A stretch of 64,000 nt of DNA from Rhodocyclaceae bacterium (GCA_019455325.1 JACFMQ010000005.1:79017-143016), one strand, 5' to 3'. Positions 38,461-47,957 are shown, numbered from the stretch's first letter. A program made the numbers and translations. Notes: a model not told the origin generated them from the sequence alone.

Positions 38461-38611
38461 GATAAGAGTTTTCGGAAGGTCCGGTTTCGTCGATTCAGTC
38501 CGTTGTGTCACGGCTGCGGCGACGAAATCTGGAATCCAGACGATCCGAGTACCAGGAACGGAAGTCGGAAGAATCTCAATCCACGAACGAGATGGCAGGA
38601 GGTAATGCAGC

Positions 38612-40549
38612 ATGGCATTGCAAATCAATATCGATAACGGTGGGACACTCACTGATATCTGCATCATGGCCGATGATGCGGTCAGGAAGACCAAGGTGCT
38701 GACCACGCCTTATGACCTGAGCAAGTGCTTTTTCGAAGGCCTGCAGAAGGCCTCCGGGGTGCTCTACGAGACCCCGGACGTCGGGCGCCTCCTCGAGGAA
38801 GTCGACCTGATCCGCTACTCGACGACGCAGGGCACCAACGCCATCTGCGAACGCAAGGGTCCGCGCCTGGGCCTGATCATCGATGCCGGCGCACGCGATC
38901 TACCGGTGCGGCTGGCCGAGCACGATCCAGAGGTGTACGAGGCGCTGGTCGGCGACCGTGTCGCCTTCCTCGATGCCGCGGTGGTTTGCGGCGACAGCGC
39001 GGACGTCGACGTGGTGAAGGCGATCAACCAGCTCACCGCCGCCGGTGCCAACCGGCTGGTGGTCAGCTTCGGCGGCAGCGCCTTCCGCGAGGTGGAAGAG
39101 CGATTCCGCAAGGTGGTGTTGCGCAAGTATCCGCGCCACCTGCTGGGCGCGGTGCCGGTGCTCTACGGCAGTGATCTGACCACGGACCGCGACGTCGTCC
39201 GCCGCACCTGGACGGCGTTGATCAACTCCTTCCTGCATCCGGCGATGGAAGCCTTCCTGTTCAACGCCGAGAACCGCCTGCGCGCCTATCGTACGAAGAA
39301 CCCGCTGCTCATCTTCCGCAACGATGGCGATGCTTCGCGGGTCGCCAAGACAGTGGCGATCAAGACCTACAGCTCCGGTCCGCGCGGCGGCATGGAGGGC
39401 ATGAAGTCCTTCGCCCGGCTCTACGGCATGTCCGACGTGGTCGCCATCGACGTCGGCGGCACCACCACCGACATCGGCCAGTGCCTGAACGGCAAGGTGG
39501 CCGAGGTGCAGCGCGGCCACGTCGAAGGCATCAGCGTGTCCTTCCCGCTGTGCGAAATCATGAGCGCCGGTGCGGGCGGCAGCTCCATCTGCAAGGTGGT
39601 CAACAACCGTATCGTGATCGGCCCCGAGAGCGTGGGCGCGGTGCCTGGGCCGGCGGCCTTCGGCCGCGGCGGCAAGGAAGCCACCATCACCGACACCAGC
39701 CTGCTGTGCGGCATCTTCGACCCGAAGTCCTACTTCGGCGGCGGCATGGCGCTCGACCTCGACCGCGCGGCGACAGCGGTGAGCCTCAACATCGCCCAGC
39801 CGCTCGGCGTTGGCCTGGACGACGCGCTGCTGCAGATGGAGCACGCCTACGAGGAGAAGATCGCAGTCGAGCTGCACCGCTTCACCAAGGTCTCCAAGGA
39901 CACCGTGATGCTCGCCTTCGGCGGAGCCGGCCCGCTCAATGCGTGCGGTGTCGCCGAGAAGGCCGGCATCGACCGGGTCGCGGTGCCCAAGCTGGCGGCC
40001 GTGTTCAGCGCCTTCGGCATCGGCTCCTGCGACATCTCCCAGCGCTACGCGGTCGCGCTCGACGACCGCAGCACCGCGGGCCTGGGTGAGGCACTCGCCG
40101 GCCTCAAGCTCAAGGCGGCGCGCGACATGTTCGCCGAGGGCTTTGCCGAAGGCCAGTACGACATCGAAGCCTGGCTCGCCGGTGAGATGGAGGATGGCAG
40201 CGAGCTGAGCTGCCCGCTCGCGGACGGTGCCGATTTCCCGCCGGAGTTGGCCCGCGCCAGCACGGTGGAACTTGGCCTGCGCGCGGTCAAGCCGCTGCGC
40301 GCCGACGCCGGCAAGGCCGCCCGCTTCGCGCCCGCCCAGGTGGCCACGGCAGCGGGGACGCGCAAGGTTCTGAGCCGCGGCAAGGGCCGCATCGACATCC
40401 CCGTCTATCGCCTTGCCGACCTCGCCACAGGCGACCACGCGAGCGGCCCGGCGATCGTCGAGGAAGACTTTTTCACGTGCCACGTGCTCGATGGCTGGAG
40501 CTTCGTCATCAGCGATGCGGGCGACATCATGCTGAACAGGAAGGCCTGA
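38612..40549 (+). CDS. apcA: Acetophenone-carboxylase-type subunit, HyuA-like (first)
   Basis: A 645-residue protein of the hydantoinase-A/oxoprolinase family, whose members bind ATP in an actin-like fold. The first phosphate loop reads NIDNGGTLTDICIM, with Asn-Gly in place of the usual Ile-Gly; the second is AIDVGGTTTDIG (about residue 275). A Gly-rich segment GAGGSSICK is also typical. It is one of two HyuA-like subunits in a five-gene unit, which separates this enzyme from three-subunit acetone carboxylases. It probably phosphorylates the ketone enol and/or bicarbonate. The letter follows gene order; the substrate is not proven. AGGAGG precedes the ATG. Confidence 0.75.
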   Translation: MALQINIDNGGTLTDICIMADDAVRKTKVLTTPYDLSKCFFEGLQKASGVLYETPDVGRLLEEVDLIRYSTTQGTNAICERKGPRLGLIIDAGARDLPVRLAEHDPEVYEALVGDRVAFLDAAVVCGDSADVDVVKAINQLTAAGANRLVVSFGGSAFREVEERFRKVVLRKYPRHLLGAVPVLYGSDLTTDRDVVRRTWTALINSFLHPAMEAFLFNAENRLRAYRTKNPLLIFRNDGDASRVAKTVAIKTYSSGPRGGMEGMKSFARLYGMSDVVAIDVGGTTTDIGQCLNGKVAEVQRGHVEGISVSFPLCEIMSAGAGGSSICKVVNNRIVIGPESVGAVPGPAAFGRGGKEATITDTSLLCGIFDPKSYFGGGMALDLDRAATAVSLNIAQPLGVGLDDALLQMEHAYEEKIAVELHRFTKVSKDTVMLAFGGAGPLNACGVAEKAGIDRVAVPKLAAVFSAFGIGSCDISQRYAVALDDRSTAGLGEALAGLKLKAARDMFAEGFAEGQYDIEAWLAGEMEDGSELSCPLADGADFPPELARASTVELGLRAVKPLRADAGKAARFAPAQVATAAGTRKVLSRGKGRIDIPVYRLADLATGDHASGPAIVEEDFFTCHVLDGWSFVISDAGDIMLNRKA

Positions 40550-40552
40550 CAA

Positions 40553-40951
40553 ATGAAAGTACCGATGACTGAATACCTGTGCGTCGACCTCGACTCCGAA
40601 AAGTGGGAGTGCCGCGTGTGCAACCACGAGATCGGTCCGGCGACCAAGGGCTACAAGGAAGGCATGCTGGTCTACGACCGCGACCCGCGCGAAATCCATC
40701 CACCCATCATTGATCCCGAGAAGTACCGCTTCACCTTCAGTCCCGATCCCGAGTGGGTGCGCATCCTCGAGTACTACTGCCCGCATTGCGGAACGATGGT
40801 CGAGACCGAGTACGCCGTCCCCGGCCATCCGCCGCTGCACGACATGCAGCCCGACCTGCCCGCGCTGCGCGCGCAGTGGGCCAAACGCGGCGAGGTCACG
40901 GTGCCGGTGGTCGGCCCCGCGGTGACGGCCGATCAGGGCCACAGCCACTAA
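40553..40951 (+). CDS. apcB: Small zinc-binding subunit of the ketone carboxylase
   Basis: A 132-residue protein with two CxxC pairs (Cys20/Cys23 in ECRVCNH and Cys76/Cys79 in YCPHCGTM), a probable zinc site. It resembles the gamma subunit of acetone/acetophenone carboxylases, which sits between the larger subunits. A His-containing tail (GHSH) ends the protein. It starts 3 bp after the preceding gene, so the two are coupled. Confidence 0.75.
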   Translation: MKVPMTEYLCVDLDSEKWECRVCNHEIGPATKGYKEGMLVYDRDPREIHPPIIDPEKYRFTFSPDPEWVRILEYYCPHCGTMVETEYAVPGHPPLHDMQPDLPALRAQWAKRGEVTVPVVGPAVTADQGHSH

Positions 40952-41026
40952 GCCCCATTCAAGCGCCGGACAGGAAGGCCGCCCGCGATCCGGGCGGCCC
41001 CGGCGGAACAGAATCAAGGAGATAGC

Positions 41027-43162
41027 ATGAGGCGCGTTTCAGTCGATATCGGTGGCACCTTCACCGATTGCTTTGTGGTGTGGGACGGCAAGTACATCGA
41101 AGCCAAGGCCCTGACCACCCATCACAACCTGGCACTGGGTTTCAACGAAGCCCTGAGCAAGGCCTATCACGATCTCGGCCTGGAGCTGGAGGAAATCCTC
41201 TCCCAGGTGGACTCGGTGCGCTATGCGACGACGCTGGGCACCAACGCCCTGATCGAGCACAAGGGGCCCAAGATCGGCATGCTGGTCACGGCCGGCTACG
41301 AGGCCACGGTGCCGCTGTCGCGTGCCCGCGGCTACGGCGAAGGGCTGGACAACCTCGGCCAGCAGGACATGCCGAACGCCCGGCGCCCCGATCCGCTGGT
41401 GCTGCCGCACATGATCCGCGGCGTGCGCGAGCGGGTGGACTTCCAGGGCGAGCTGGTGATGCCGCTCGACGAGGGCGACGTGCGCACCCAGATCCGCGAG
41501 CTGGTGGACCGCGGCGCCGAGATCATCGTCGTGGCGCTGGTCAATGCGGTGGTCAATCCGGCGCACGAGCAGCGCATCGAGGAGATTCTGCTCGAGGAAT
41601 ATCCGTCGCATCTGCTCGGCGCCATCCCGGTGATCCTGTCGCACCAGGTGGCGGGCCGCAAGGGCGAATACGTGCGGGCGACCTCGGCCATCGTCGACGG
41701 CTACCTGCACAACACCATGTACCACGCCCTGTCGGCGCTGGAGCAGAACCTGCGGGCGCACCGCTACGAGAAGCCGATGCTGGTCATCCACAACTCCGGC
41801 GGCATGGCCCAGCTCAACTCCACCGATGCCCTGCAGACCATCCACTCCGGCCCGGTGTCCGGCATCGGCGCCTCCGAGCACCTGGCGATGCAGTGCGACC
41901 TGGGCAATGTGGTCGCCACCGACATGGGCGGCACCAGCTACGACATCGGCATCGTGGTCGAAGGCGGCATCAAGCACTACGACTTCAACCCGGTGATCGA
42001 CCGCTGGCTGGTGTCGGTGCCGATGGTGCACCTGGTGACCCTGGGCGCGGGCGGCGGCTCCATCGCCAGCTATGACCGCATGTATAACACGGTGAAGTGC
42101 GGCCCCGAGTCCGCCGGTTCCGACCCCGGGCCAGCCTGCTACGACCGCGGCGGCATGCGGCCGACGGTGACCGACGCCGACCTGCTGCTCGGCTACCTCG
42201 ACCCGAAGAACTATGCCGGCGGCTCGATCCCGCTCAACCCGCGACGCGCGTCGGCGGCGATCGAGGACGCGCTGTGCGACGACCTCGACTGTTCGGTGAT
42301 CGAGGCAGCGTTGCTGATCCGCGAGAAGGTGGACGACAACATGGCCAACGGGCTATTCACCGAACTGCGCGCGCGCGGCTACGACCCCAAGGACTTCACC
42401 ATGCTCGCCTATGGCGGCAACGGGCCGCTGCACTGCTGCGGCATCGCCCAGAACCTGAACATCGACAGGATTCTGGCGCCTCCGCTCAGCTCGGTGTTCT
42501 CGGCCGTTGGCGCCGGCAACATGCACCAGCTCCACATCCACGAGGCCTCGCTTTACATGGTGCTGTACGACTCGAACACGCGCCACCTGTTCGATGACTA
42601 CGACCGTTTCAACACCATCGTCGCCGACCTCAAGGAGCAAGGCACCCAGGATCTGCTGCGTCAGGGCGTGGCGCGCGAGGACATCTGCCACAACCTGGAG
42701 CTGGATCTGCGCTACGGCAACCAGCTGGTGCAGACCACCGCGGTGATTCCGCGCCACGAGGTGCACGGTCCGGCCGATGTGCTGGCGATCATCGAGCAGT
42801 TCTCCAACGACTACGGCAAGCGCTTCGGCGAAGGCTCGCAGGCGCCGGAGGCCGGCATCCGCATCAACACCATCCGCGTGGCCGCCTTCGTGCGTCACGA
42901 GACGGTGAAGTTCGAGAACATCAAGCCGCTCCCGGCCGAGCAGCGCAAGTCGCCGCCGCCGCCGTCGGCCACCCGCAAGTGCCACTTCGTCGGCCACGAG
43001 GGTGCGTTCGAGACCCCGGTGTGGAGCCGCGCGGCGATCGAGCCCGGCGTGCAGATCGCCGGCCCCGCCATCGTCGCCTCCGAAGTGACCACCTTCCTGG
43101 TCAATCCCGGCTGGAACTTCGTCGCCGCCAAGCAGGGGGCCTCCTGGTTCCTGCGCGCCTGA
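41027..43162 (+). CDS. apcC: Acetophenone-carboxylase-type subunit, HyuA-like (second)
   Basis: A 711-residue hydantoinase-A/oxoprolinase protein with canonical phosphate loops SVDIGGTFTDCFVV at the start and ATDMGGTSYDIGIV at about residue 300. The adenine region contains TLGAGGGSIAS and SAGSDPGPACYDRGG. It is the more typical HyuA-like subunit of the complex and likely the main ATP-using one. AAGGAG stands before its ATG. It is followed by the HyuB-like subunit, as in all members of this enzyme class. Confidence 0.78.
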   Translation: MRRVSVDIGGTFTDCFVVWDGKYIEAKALTTHHNLALGFNEALSKAYHDLGLELEEILSQVDSVRYATTLGTNALIEHKGPKIGMLVTAGYEATVPLSRARGYGEGLDNLGQQDMPNARRPDPLVLPHMIRGVRERVDFQGELVMPLDEGDVRTQIRELVDRGAEIIVVALVNAVVNPAHEQRIEEILLEEYPSHLLGAIPVILSHQVAGRKGEYVRATSAIVDGYLHNTMYHALSALEQNLRAHRYEKPMLVIHNSGGMAQLNSTDALQTIHSGPVSGIGASEHLAMQCDLGNVVATDMGGTSYDIGIVVEGGIKHYDFNPVIDRWLVSVPMVHLVTLGAGGGSIASYDRMYNTVKCGPESAGSDPGPACYDRGGMRPTVTDADLLLGYLDPKNYAGGSIPLNPRRASAAIEDALCDDLDCSVIEAALLIREKVDDNMANGLFTELRARGYDPKDFTMLAYGGNGPLHCCGIAQNLNIDRILAPPLSSVFSAVGAGNMHQLHIHEASLYMVLYDSNTRHLFDDYDRFNTIVADLKEQGTQDLLRQGVAREDICHNLELDLRYGNQLVQTTAVIPRHEVHGPADVLAIIEQFSNDYGKRFGEGSQAPEAGIRINTIRVAAFVRHETVKFENIKPLPAEQRKSPPPPSATRKCHFVGHEGAFETPVWSRAAIEPGVQIAGPAIVASEVTTFLVNPGWNFVAAKQGASWFLRA

Positions 43163-43206
43163 GGGCTGCAGGACGACCATCGACCATCTTTCAGACAGGA
43201 TCGAAC

Positions 43207-45483
43207 ATGAACGACATCGCTACGCCTGTGAAGGCAAAGACGCCCAGCGCCGAGGAACTGGCGCTGATCAAGAAGTTCCTCAGCGACACCACGCTGTTCC
43301 TCGGGCCCGACCCGGAGATCATGCAGAACCATGACCTCATGCCGCGCACCGAGGCCGAAGACGAGGCCATCCGCAAGATGAGCGACGCCCACACCATCGC
43401 CAAGATCCGCGACCGCATCCAGGCCGGTTGCGACGAAGGCTACGAGATGGTCGAGCAGATGGGCGCGGCGCCCGGTGCCAAATGGGGCGACGTCATCACC
43501 GGGGTGTATTCGGCCTCGGGCGACCTCGCCATCGCCAGCGCCGGCGGCGTGCTGATCTTCTCCGCGCTGGTGCACCATCCGATCAAGTTCATCATCAAGA
43601 ACTGGATGAACGACCCGACGGTGGGCGTGCGCGAGGGCGACGGCTTCATCCACAACGACTCGCGCTACGGCAACGTGCACAACACCGACCAGTCGATGAT
43701 TCTGCCCATCTTTCACGAGGGGAAGCTGGTGTGTTGGGTGGCCTCGACGGTGCACGAGGGCGAGAACGGCGCGATCGAGCCGGGCGGCATGCCGTCGATG
43801 GCCGAAAGCCCGTGCGACGAAGGCCTCAAGATGAGCCCCTTCAAGGTCGCCGAGAACTACGAGATCAAGCGCGACATCCTCACCTTCCTGCAGAACTCGG
43901 TGCGCGAGCCCAAGCTGCAGTACGAGGACATGAAGGTCAAGCTGTTTGCCTGCCTGCGCATCAAGCAGCGCATCGAGGAAACGCTCAAGACCGATGGTCC
44001 CAGTGCCCTCGTCTCCACCCTGCGCCTGACCATGGAGAACGTGCGCGCCGAGGTGAAGCGCCGCATCAGCGAATGGCCGGACATGACGGTGCGCACCTAC
44101 ATCATCCAGGACTCGACCCTGCGCGAGAACTGCGTGGTGAAGATCAACTGCAAGCTCACCAAGACCGGCGACCGGTTGATCTTCGATTTCCGCGGCTCGG
44201 CGCCGGAATTCACCAACCGGCCGACCAACACCATCGTCGCCGGCCTCAAGGGCATGCTGGCGCAGGTCTTCCTGTGCTACGTGTGGCCGGATCTGCCGCG
44301 CGGCCAGGCCGCCTTCGCACCGATCGAGGTGATCACCGACCCGCACTCCATCGTCAATTGCTCCTACGACGCACCGAACTCGCAGAGCCTGATGTCGATC
44401 TTCACCGGCTTCACCGCCGGCCAGCACGCGGTGGCCAAGTTCCTCTACAGCTGCCCGGAGAAGTACACCAAGGTCCATGCCCCGACCTTCAACATGATCA
44501 ACACCTTCATCTGGGGTGGGGTCAGCCAGCACGGCGAGACCCTCGGCAACCTCTGCGCCGACCTCAACGGCATGGGCGCGGGCGCCACGGTGGACCGTGA
44601 CGGCGAGCATGCGCTGGCACCGATCTTCGCCACCATGGCCGACATCGGCGAACAGGAGCTCAACGAGGAGGACGTGCCCTTCCTGCAGCTCGTCTCCAAG
44701 AAGATGACGCGCGACGCCATCGCCCCGGGCAAGTACCGCGGCGGCCAGGGCTACACCATGATCGTGGCGACCAAGGACAGTGAGCAGTGGGGATTCATGA
44801 CCACCTGCCAGGGCGCCAAGATTCCGCCGCTGCAGGGCCTGTTCGGCGGCTACGCCTGCGGCGCCTATCCGCTCTCCAAGGTCAAGGGCGTGGATGTGTA
44901 CGACGTGCTGCTCGACACGCCGGAGAAGTTCAAGCACTCCATCGAGGAGATCATGAACGAGCAGCCTTTCGAGGGCGCGAGCTATACCACCCACCACATG
45001 GGCATGGGCTTCGAGATCTCCAAGCGCGGCGAACTCTTCATGATCTCGCAGGGTGCCGGTGCCGGTTACGGCGACCTGCTGGAGCGCGATCCGGCCGGCG
45101 TCATCCGCGACATCGAGCAAGGCCTGATCTCGCCGGCCGTGGCCGAGCGTCTGTACAAGGTCAAGTTCGATCCGGCGACGCTGGCGATCAACCACGACGC
45201 CACCGCCGCGGCGCGCGATGCCGAGCGCAAGGCGCGCGTGGCGCGCGGCGTGCCCTACGCCGAGTTCGTCAAGTCGTGGAACAAGCCGACGCCGCCGTCG
45301 CACCTGCAGTACTTCGGCTGCTGGGGCGACGACGTCGGCAAGCTCTACATGGGCGACGTGGGCAAGTACCGCGAAGCCGCCGCACCGCGACCCAACTACA
45401 TGCCCCACCCGAAAGACGTGCGCATCGCCGAACTGGAAGCGCGGCTCGCGGCACTCGGCGCACTGGGAGGTGAAAAGCAATGA
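43207..45483 (+). CDS. apcD: Acetophenone-carboxylase-type subunit, HyuB-like
   Basis: A 758-residue protein of the hydantoinase-B family. Conserved pieces are KWGDVITGVYSASGDLAIASAGGVLIFSALVHHPIK, EGDGFIHNDSRYGNVHNTDQ (metal-binding and active-site region) and FDFRGSAPEFTNRPTN. In acetone and acetophenone carboxylases this subunit forms the carboxylation site from the activated ketone and carboxyphosphate. Its stop overlaps the next start as ATGA. The ATG at 43207 was chosen because upstream codons are shadow of apcC. Confidence 0.8.
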   Translation: MNDIATPVKAKTPSAEELALIKKFLSDTTLFLGPDPEIMQNHDLMPRTEAEDEAIRKMSDAHTIAKIRDRIQAGCDEGYEMVEQMGAAPGAKWGDVITGVYSASGDLAIASAGGVLIFSALVHHPIKFIIKNWMNDPTVGVREGDGFIHNDSRYGNVHNTDQSMILPIFHEGKLVCWVASTVHEGENGAIEPGGMPSMAESPCDEGLKMSPFKVAENYEIKRDILTFLQNSVREPKLQYEDMKVKLFACLRIKQRIEETLKTDGPSALVSTLRLTMENVRAEVKRRISEWPDMTVRTYIIQDSTLRENCVVKINCKLTKTGDRLIFDFRGSAPEFTNRPTNTIVAGLKGMLAQVFLCYVWPDLPRGQAAFAPIEVITDPHSIVNCSYDAPNSQSLMSIFTGFTAGQHAVAKFLYSCPEKYTKVHAPTFNMINTFIWGGVSQHGETLGNLCADLNGMGAGATVDRDGEHALAPIFATMADIGEQELNEEDVPFLQLVSKKMTRDAIAPGKYRGGQGYTMIVATKDSEQWGFMTTCQGAKIPPLQGLFGGYACGAYPLSKVKGVDVYDVLLDTPEKFKHSIEEIMNEQPFEGASYTTHHMGMGFEISKRGELFMISQGAGAGYGDLLERDPAGVIRDIEQGLISPAVAERLYKVKFDPATLAINHDATAAARDAERKARVARGVPYAEFVKSWNKPTPPSHLQYFGCWGDDVGKLYMGDVGKYREAAAPRPNYMPHPKDVRIAELEARLAALGALGGEKQ

Positions 45484-46340
45484 GCCGGAGCCTCGCCGAC
45501 GATCTGCCCGGCGGCACGGGCAACGGGCGCCTGCGGGTGTGGCTCAAGTCTTCGGCCTACACCCGTCGGCTTCTCCTGGGCGCAGGGGGCGACCCCTGGG
45601 CCAGCGCGCCGCAGTACCTCGCCTACTTCAGTCAGGCCCAGGGCCTGCTGCGCCCCGATGTCGCCGTGGTCGAAGTTGGCGAGCTGTTCGACGCCTGGCT
45701 GGCTCGCCACCCGACGGTGGCGGTGGAGCTGGGCGCCAAGCGGCGCCTCTCGTATCCGCTGCGCAAGCTGCTCGAACAGGAGGCGCCGCGCCAGCTCCTC
45801 GCCGAGGTGGTCGAGGCCGTGATCGCCAACCTGCGGGGTCAGACCCCGCTGGTACTGGCGATGCCGTCGCCCAGGCATTGGTTGCACCATGCCAATGCGC
45901 TGGTGGGACGGGGCGACGCCGAACTGGACCCGGACGGCATCGAGGATGCCGCCATGTACATGGCCGATCTGCTGCGCTCGGTGTCGGCCTACGCGGTGGG
46001 CGGCGTGCTGCTGGAAGAACATCCAGCCGACATCGGCGTGGCCGACGTCGAGCGTTATCGCCCGCTCATCAATGTCGCCAAGCACTATCGCTGGTCGCTG
46101 GTGCTGCGGCCGCGCGGCGATGCAGAGCGGGTGTCGCTGCCGCCGGCCGATTTCGACGCGCTCATCTCGCCAATCGTCCGGGCCGCCGCGTCCATGTCCT
46201 CGGGCGTGGATGTCAGCGCCGCACTGTGGGCCGGAAGCGCCTTGCCGGTGCTGGGGCCGGGTCAGTTCTACTTCGTCGAGATCCCGGCCGAACAGCCCCC
46301 CGAACTGGTGCTGGAAAGCCTTGCCCGGTTACGAGCGTGA
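45480..46340 (+). CDS. apcE: Fifth (epsilon-like) subunit of the ketone carboxylase
   Basis: A 286-residue protein encoded as the last gene of the unit, overlapping apcD by 4 bp. It has no HyuA or HyuB motifs; alternating strands and helices (VLAMPSPRHWL ... AVGGVLLEEHP ... WSLVLRPRGD) suggest a barrel-like fold, perhaps related to the uroporphyrinogen-decarboxylase/MetE group. Acetophenone carboxylase has a fifth, loosely bound subunit of about this size, which is needed for activity. Naming rests on position and length. Confidence 0.65.
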   Translation: MSRSLADDLPGGTGNGRLRVWLKSSAYTRRLLLGAGGDPWASAPQYLAYFSQAQGLLRPDVAVVEVGELFDAWLARHPTVAVELGAKRRLSYPLRKLLEQEAPRQLLAEVVEAVIANLRGQTPLVLAMPSPRHWLHHANALVGRGDAELDPDGIEDAAMYMADLLRSVSAYAVGGVLLEEHPADIGVADVERYRPLINVAKHYRWSLVLRPRGDAERVSLPPADFDALISPIVRAAASMSSGVDVSAALWAGSALPVLGPGQFYFVEIPAEQPPELVLESLARLRA

Positions 46341-46480
46341 TCCATCGGGCGGGCGTCGTGGTGTTTTCATGATGCCGGCCTGATTCCCTTAGCGTCCCGA
46401 ACAGGACATTCCCACCGAGTCCAGGAGCAATGCGCCTCCGTGCGCAGGGGGACGGCTGCTCACCGCGTCGCAAGGCGACC

Positions 46481-46497
46481 CGTTCGATAACCGGGCG
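46481..46497. promoter_or_regulatory. Enhancer-like palindrome before the envelope module
   Basis: CGTTCGATAACCGGGCG matches the copy at 35609 in 14 of 17 positions. Its centre lies 126 bp upstream of the sigma-54 promoter at 46615. Confidence 0.65.
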
Positions 46498-46614
46498 GAG
46501 ATGCGGCGGATTACCGGACGGGCAATCCGGAATGTTGCTACGCCGCAATGGGATAGCCGGGCTGGTGTTTTTTTAACCAATTGATAATAAACATATAAAT
46601 ATGAAATTTCTGGC

Positions 46615-46629
46615 TGGCACCTAATTTGC
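46615..46629 (+). promoter_or_regulatory. Sigma-54 promoter of the envelope module
   Basis: TGGCAC-N5-TTGC followed by T, a perfect -24/-12 match, 270 bp before the first gene (46899). The AT-rich flank (46570-46610) would help bending. Confidence 0.88.
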
Positions 46630-46864
46630 TGACTGGATCGTGCGGCGGTTCGGAATGTGTTCCGGCCTGCTCCGCTGCGAAATCGGATGGCGTGGTGGAA
46701 GGCCGGATCGGGGGGGCAGGCGTTTTTCAATTGCCGCAGGAATGACAACCCTCGCCGGCGGCATTTCGACAATTTGGAAACACCTTGGAGCAGGTATGGA
46801 GACAATAAAAATCTGTCCGCGGCGCGGCCCGGCGACACCAATGGCTGCTGGCTTGAACGGCAGG

Positions 46865-46884
46865 TCTGCGGGCATATCCGCAGA
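46865..46884 (+). promoter_or_regulatory. Hairpin next to the ribosome-binding site of the YCF48 gene
   Basis: TCTGCGG-N6-CCGCAGA (7-bp stem) stands 5 bp before GGGAGG, the Shine-Dalgarno of the gene at 46899. It may tune translation of the module. Confidence 0.4.
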
Positions 46885-46898
46885 AGGCGGGAGGCAGC

Positions 46899-47915
46899 AT
46901 GCTTAAGGCCATCGGCAAATTTGGGCGTGGTGCGCAGCTGGTGTCCTCGGTAGGCACTTCGTTGTTGCCCGTGGTCATCATTGGCGGCCTGCTGTACGCA
47001 GCACTTTTCGTCAAGGCCGAGCCGGCCGTCGACAGTCTGGCGATCCATCCGATCGAGCGGCGGGATGTCTTCTACGGCCTGACGGCGCCCGGTGCCGGGA
47101 CGCTGTGGGCGGTGGGCTCCTACGGCAAGATCGTCCGCAGTGACGATGGCGGCCAGTCCTGGCGCATCCAGCCAACACCCGTAGTCAGCCACCTGCAGGC
47201 CATCGCCGCCTGGGACGGCGAGCGCGCGGTGGCGGTAGGCAACCGTGGCCTGGTGGTGATTACCGCCGACGGCGGCAAGACCTGGAAGGAAGCGCAGGCT
47301 CCGCGTTCGGAGGTGGCCAACAAGCTGATGCAGGTGCGGGCCTATCCCGGAGGGGTGGCCTGGGCCGTGGGGGAAGTCGGTGCGGTGCTCCGGAGCCTGG
47401 ACTACGGCACCACCTGGGAACGGGTGATGCCGGAGAAGGATCAGGCCTGGAACGACATCTTCTTTGACGGCCCGGCGGGCTGGATGGTCGGCGAGTTCGG
47501 CCAGATTCTGCGCACGACCGATGGCGGCGCGAACTGGGCGCCTGTCGAGAGTCCGGCCGGGAACAGCCTGATGTCGGTGCATTTCCGCGACGAGCGGCAC
47601 GGTGTCGCCGTGGGTTTGTCCGGTACGGCACTGGTGACTGCGGACGGAGGCCAGCACTGGCGCCAGGCTCCGCAGCTGACGCGGGAGCACCTCAACTGCG
47701 TGGTCTGGGACGGCCGCTCCTGGGTGGCCGTAGGAGACAAGGGGATACGCGTTACAGCCGATGCCGCAGGCAAGGACTGGAAGGCTGGCCGCATCGACGA
47801 GCGCGATCTGTCCTGGCACACGCAGATCGTCAGTACCGGCGATGCCCATGTGCTGGCCGGTGCAAACCTCTCGGTGCTGCGCGATGACGCATTGCACGTC
47901 TTTGGCCGCGACTGA
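46899..47915 (+). CDS. YCF48/BNR-repeat beta-propeller protein
   Basis: A 338-residue protein with one N-terminal membrane anchor (SLLPVVIIGGLLYAALFVKA) and then a propeller of YCF48-like repeats, each with a core such as GKIVRSDDGGQSW, GLVVITADGGKTW, GAVLRSLDYGTTW, GQILRTTDGGANW and GTALVTADGGQHW. Such proteins assist assembly of membrane complexes or bind partners in the periplasm. It is the first gene of a unit with an RND transporter and two outer-membrane/periplasmic proteins, and probably scaffolds them. Confidence 0.82.
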   Translation: MLKAIGKFGRGAQLVSSVGTSLLPVVIIGGLLYAALFVKAEPAVDSLAIHPIERRDVFYGLTAPGAGTLWAVGSYGKIVRSDDGGQSWRIQPTPVVSHLQAIAAWDGERAVAVGNRGLVVITADGGKTWKEAQAPRSEVANKLMQVRAYPGGVAWAVGEVGAVLRSLDYGTTWERVMPEKDQAWNDIFFDGPAGWMVGEFGQILRTTDGGANWAPVESPAGNSLMSVHFRDERHGVAVGLSGTALVTADGGQHWRQAPQLTREHLNCVVWDGRSWVAVGDKGIRVTADAAGKDWKAGRIDERDLSWHTQIVSTGDAHVLAGANLSVLRDDALHVFGRD

Positions 47916-47957
47916 CGGAATCCGCTCAGGCGGCATCACGAGAACAAGGAAACAGGA

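Larger units (their letters stand above)
46341..46898. other. Intergenic regulatory region before the envelope module
   Basis: 558 bp. It contains an enhancer-like palindrome (46481-46497), a perfect sigma-54 promoter (46615-46629) in an AT-rich stretch, a leader of about 255 nt and a hairpin just before the ribosome-binding site of the next gene. A 36-codon frame (46797-46907, ATG after GGAG) overlaps that gene's start by 9 bp; whether it is translated is unclear. Confidence 0.65.

Noticed and set aside
38612-46340. Acetone carboxylase (AcxABC)
   Set aside because: That enzyme has three subunits. Here five genes with two HyuA-like proteins and an extra fifth subunit are found, as in acetophenone carboxylase.
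46640-46953. Plus-strand frames in the leader of the YCF48 gene as genes
   Set aside because: They start near the sigma-54 promoter without ribosome-binding sites and resemble no family. Only the short ATG frame at 46797 is kept as a speculative leader peptide.
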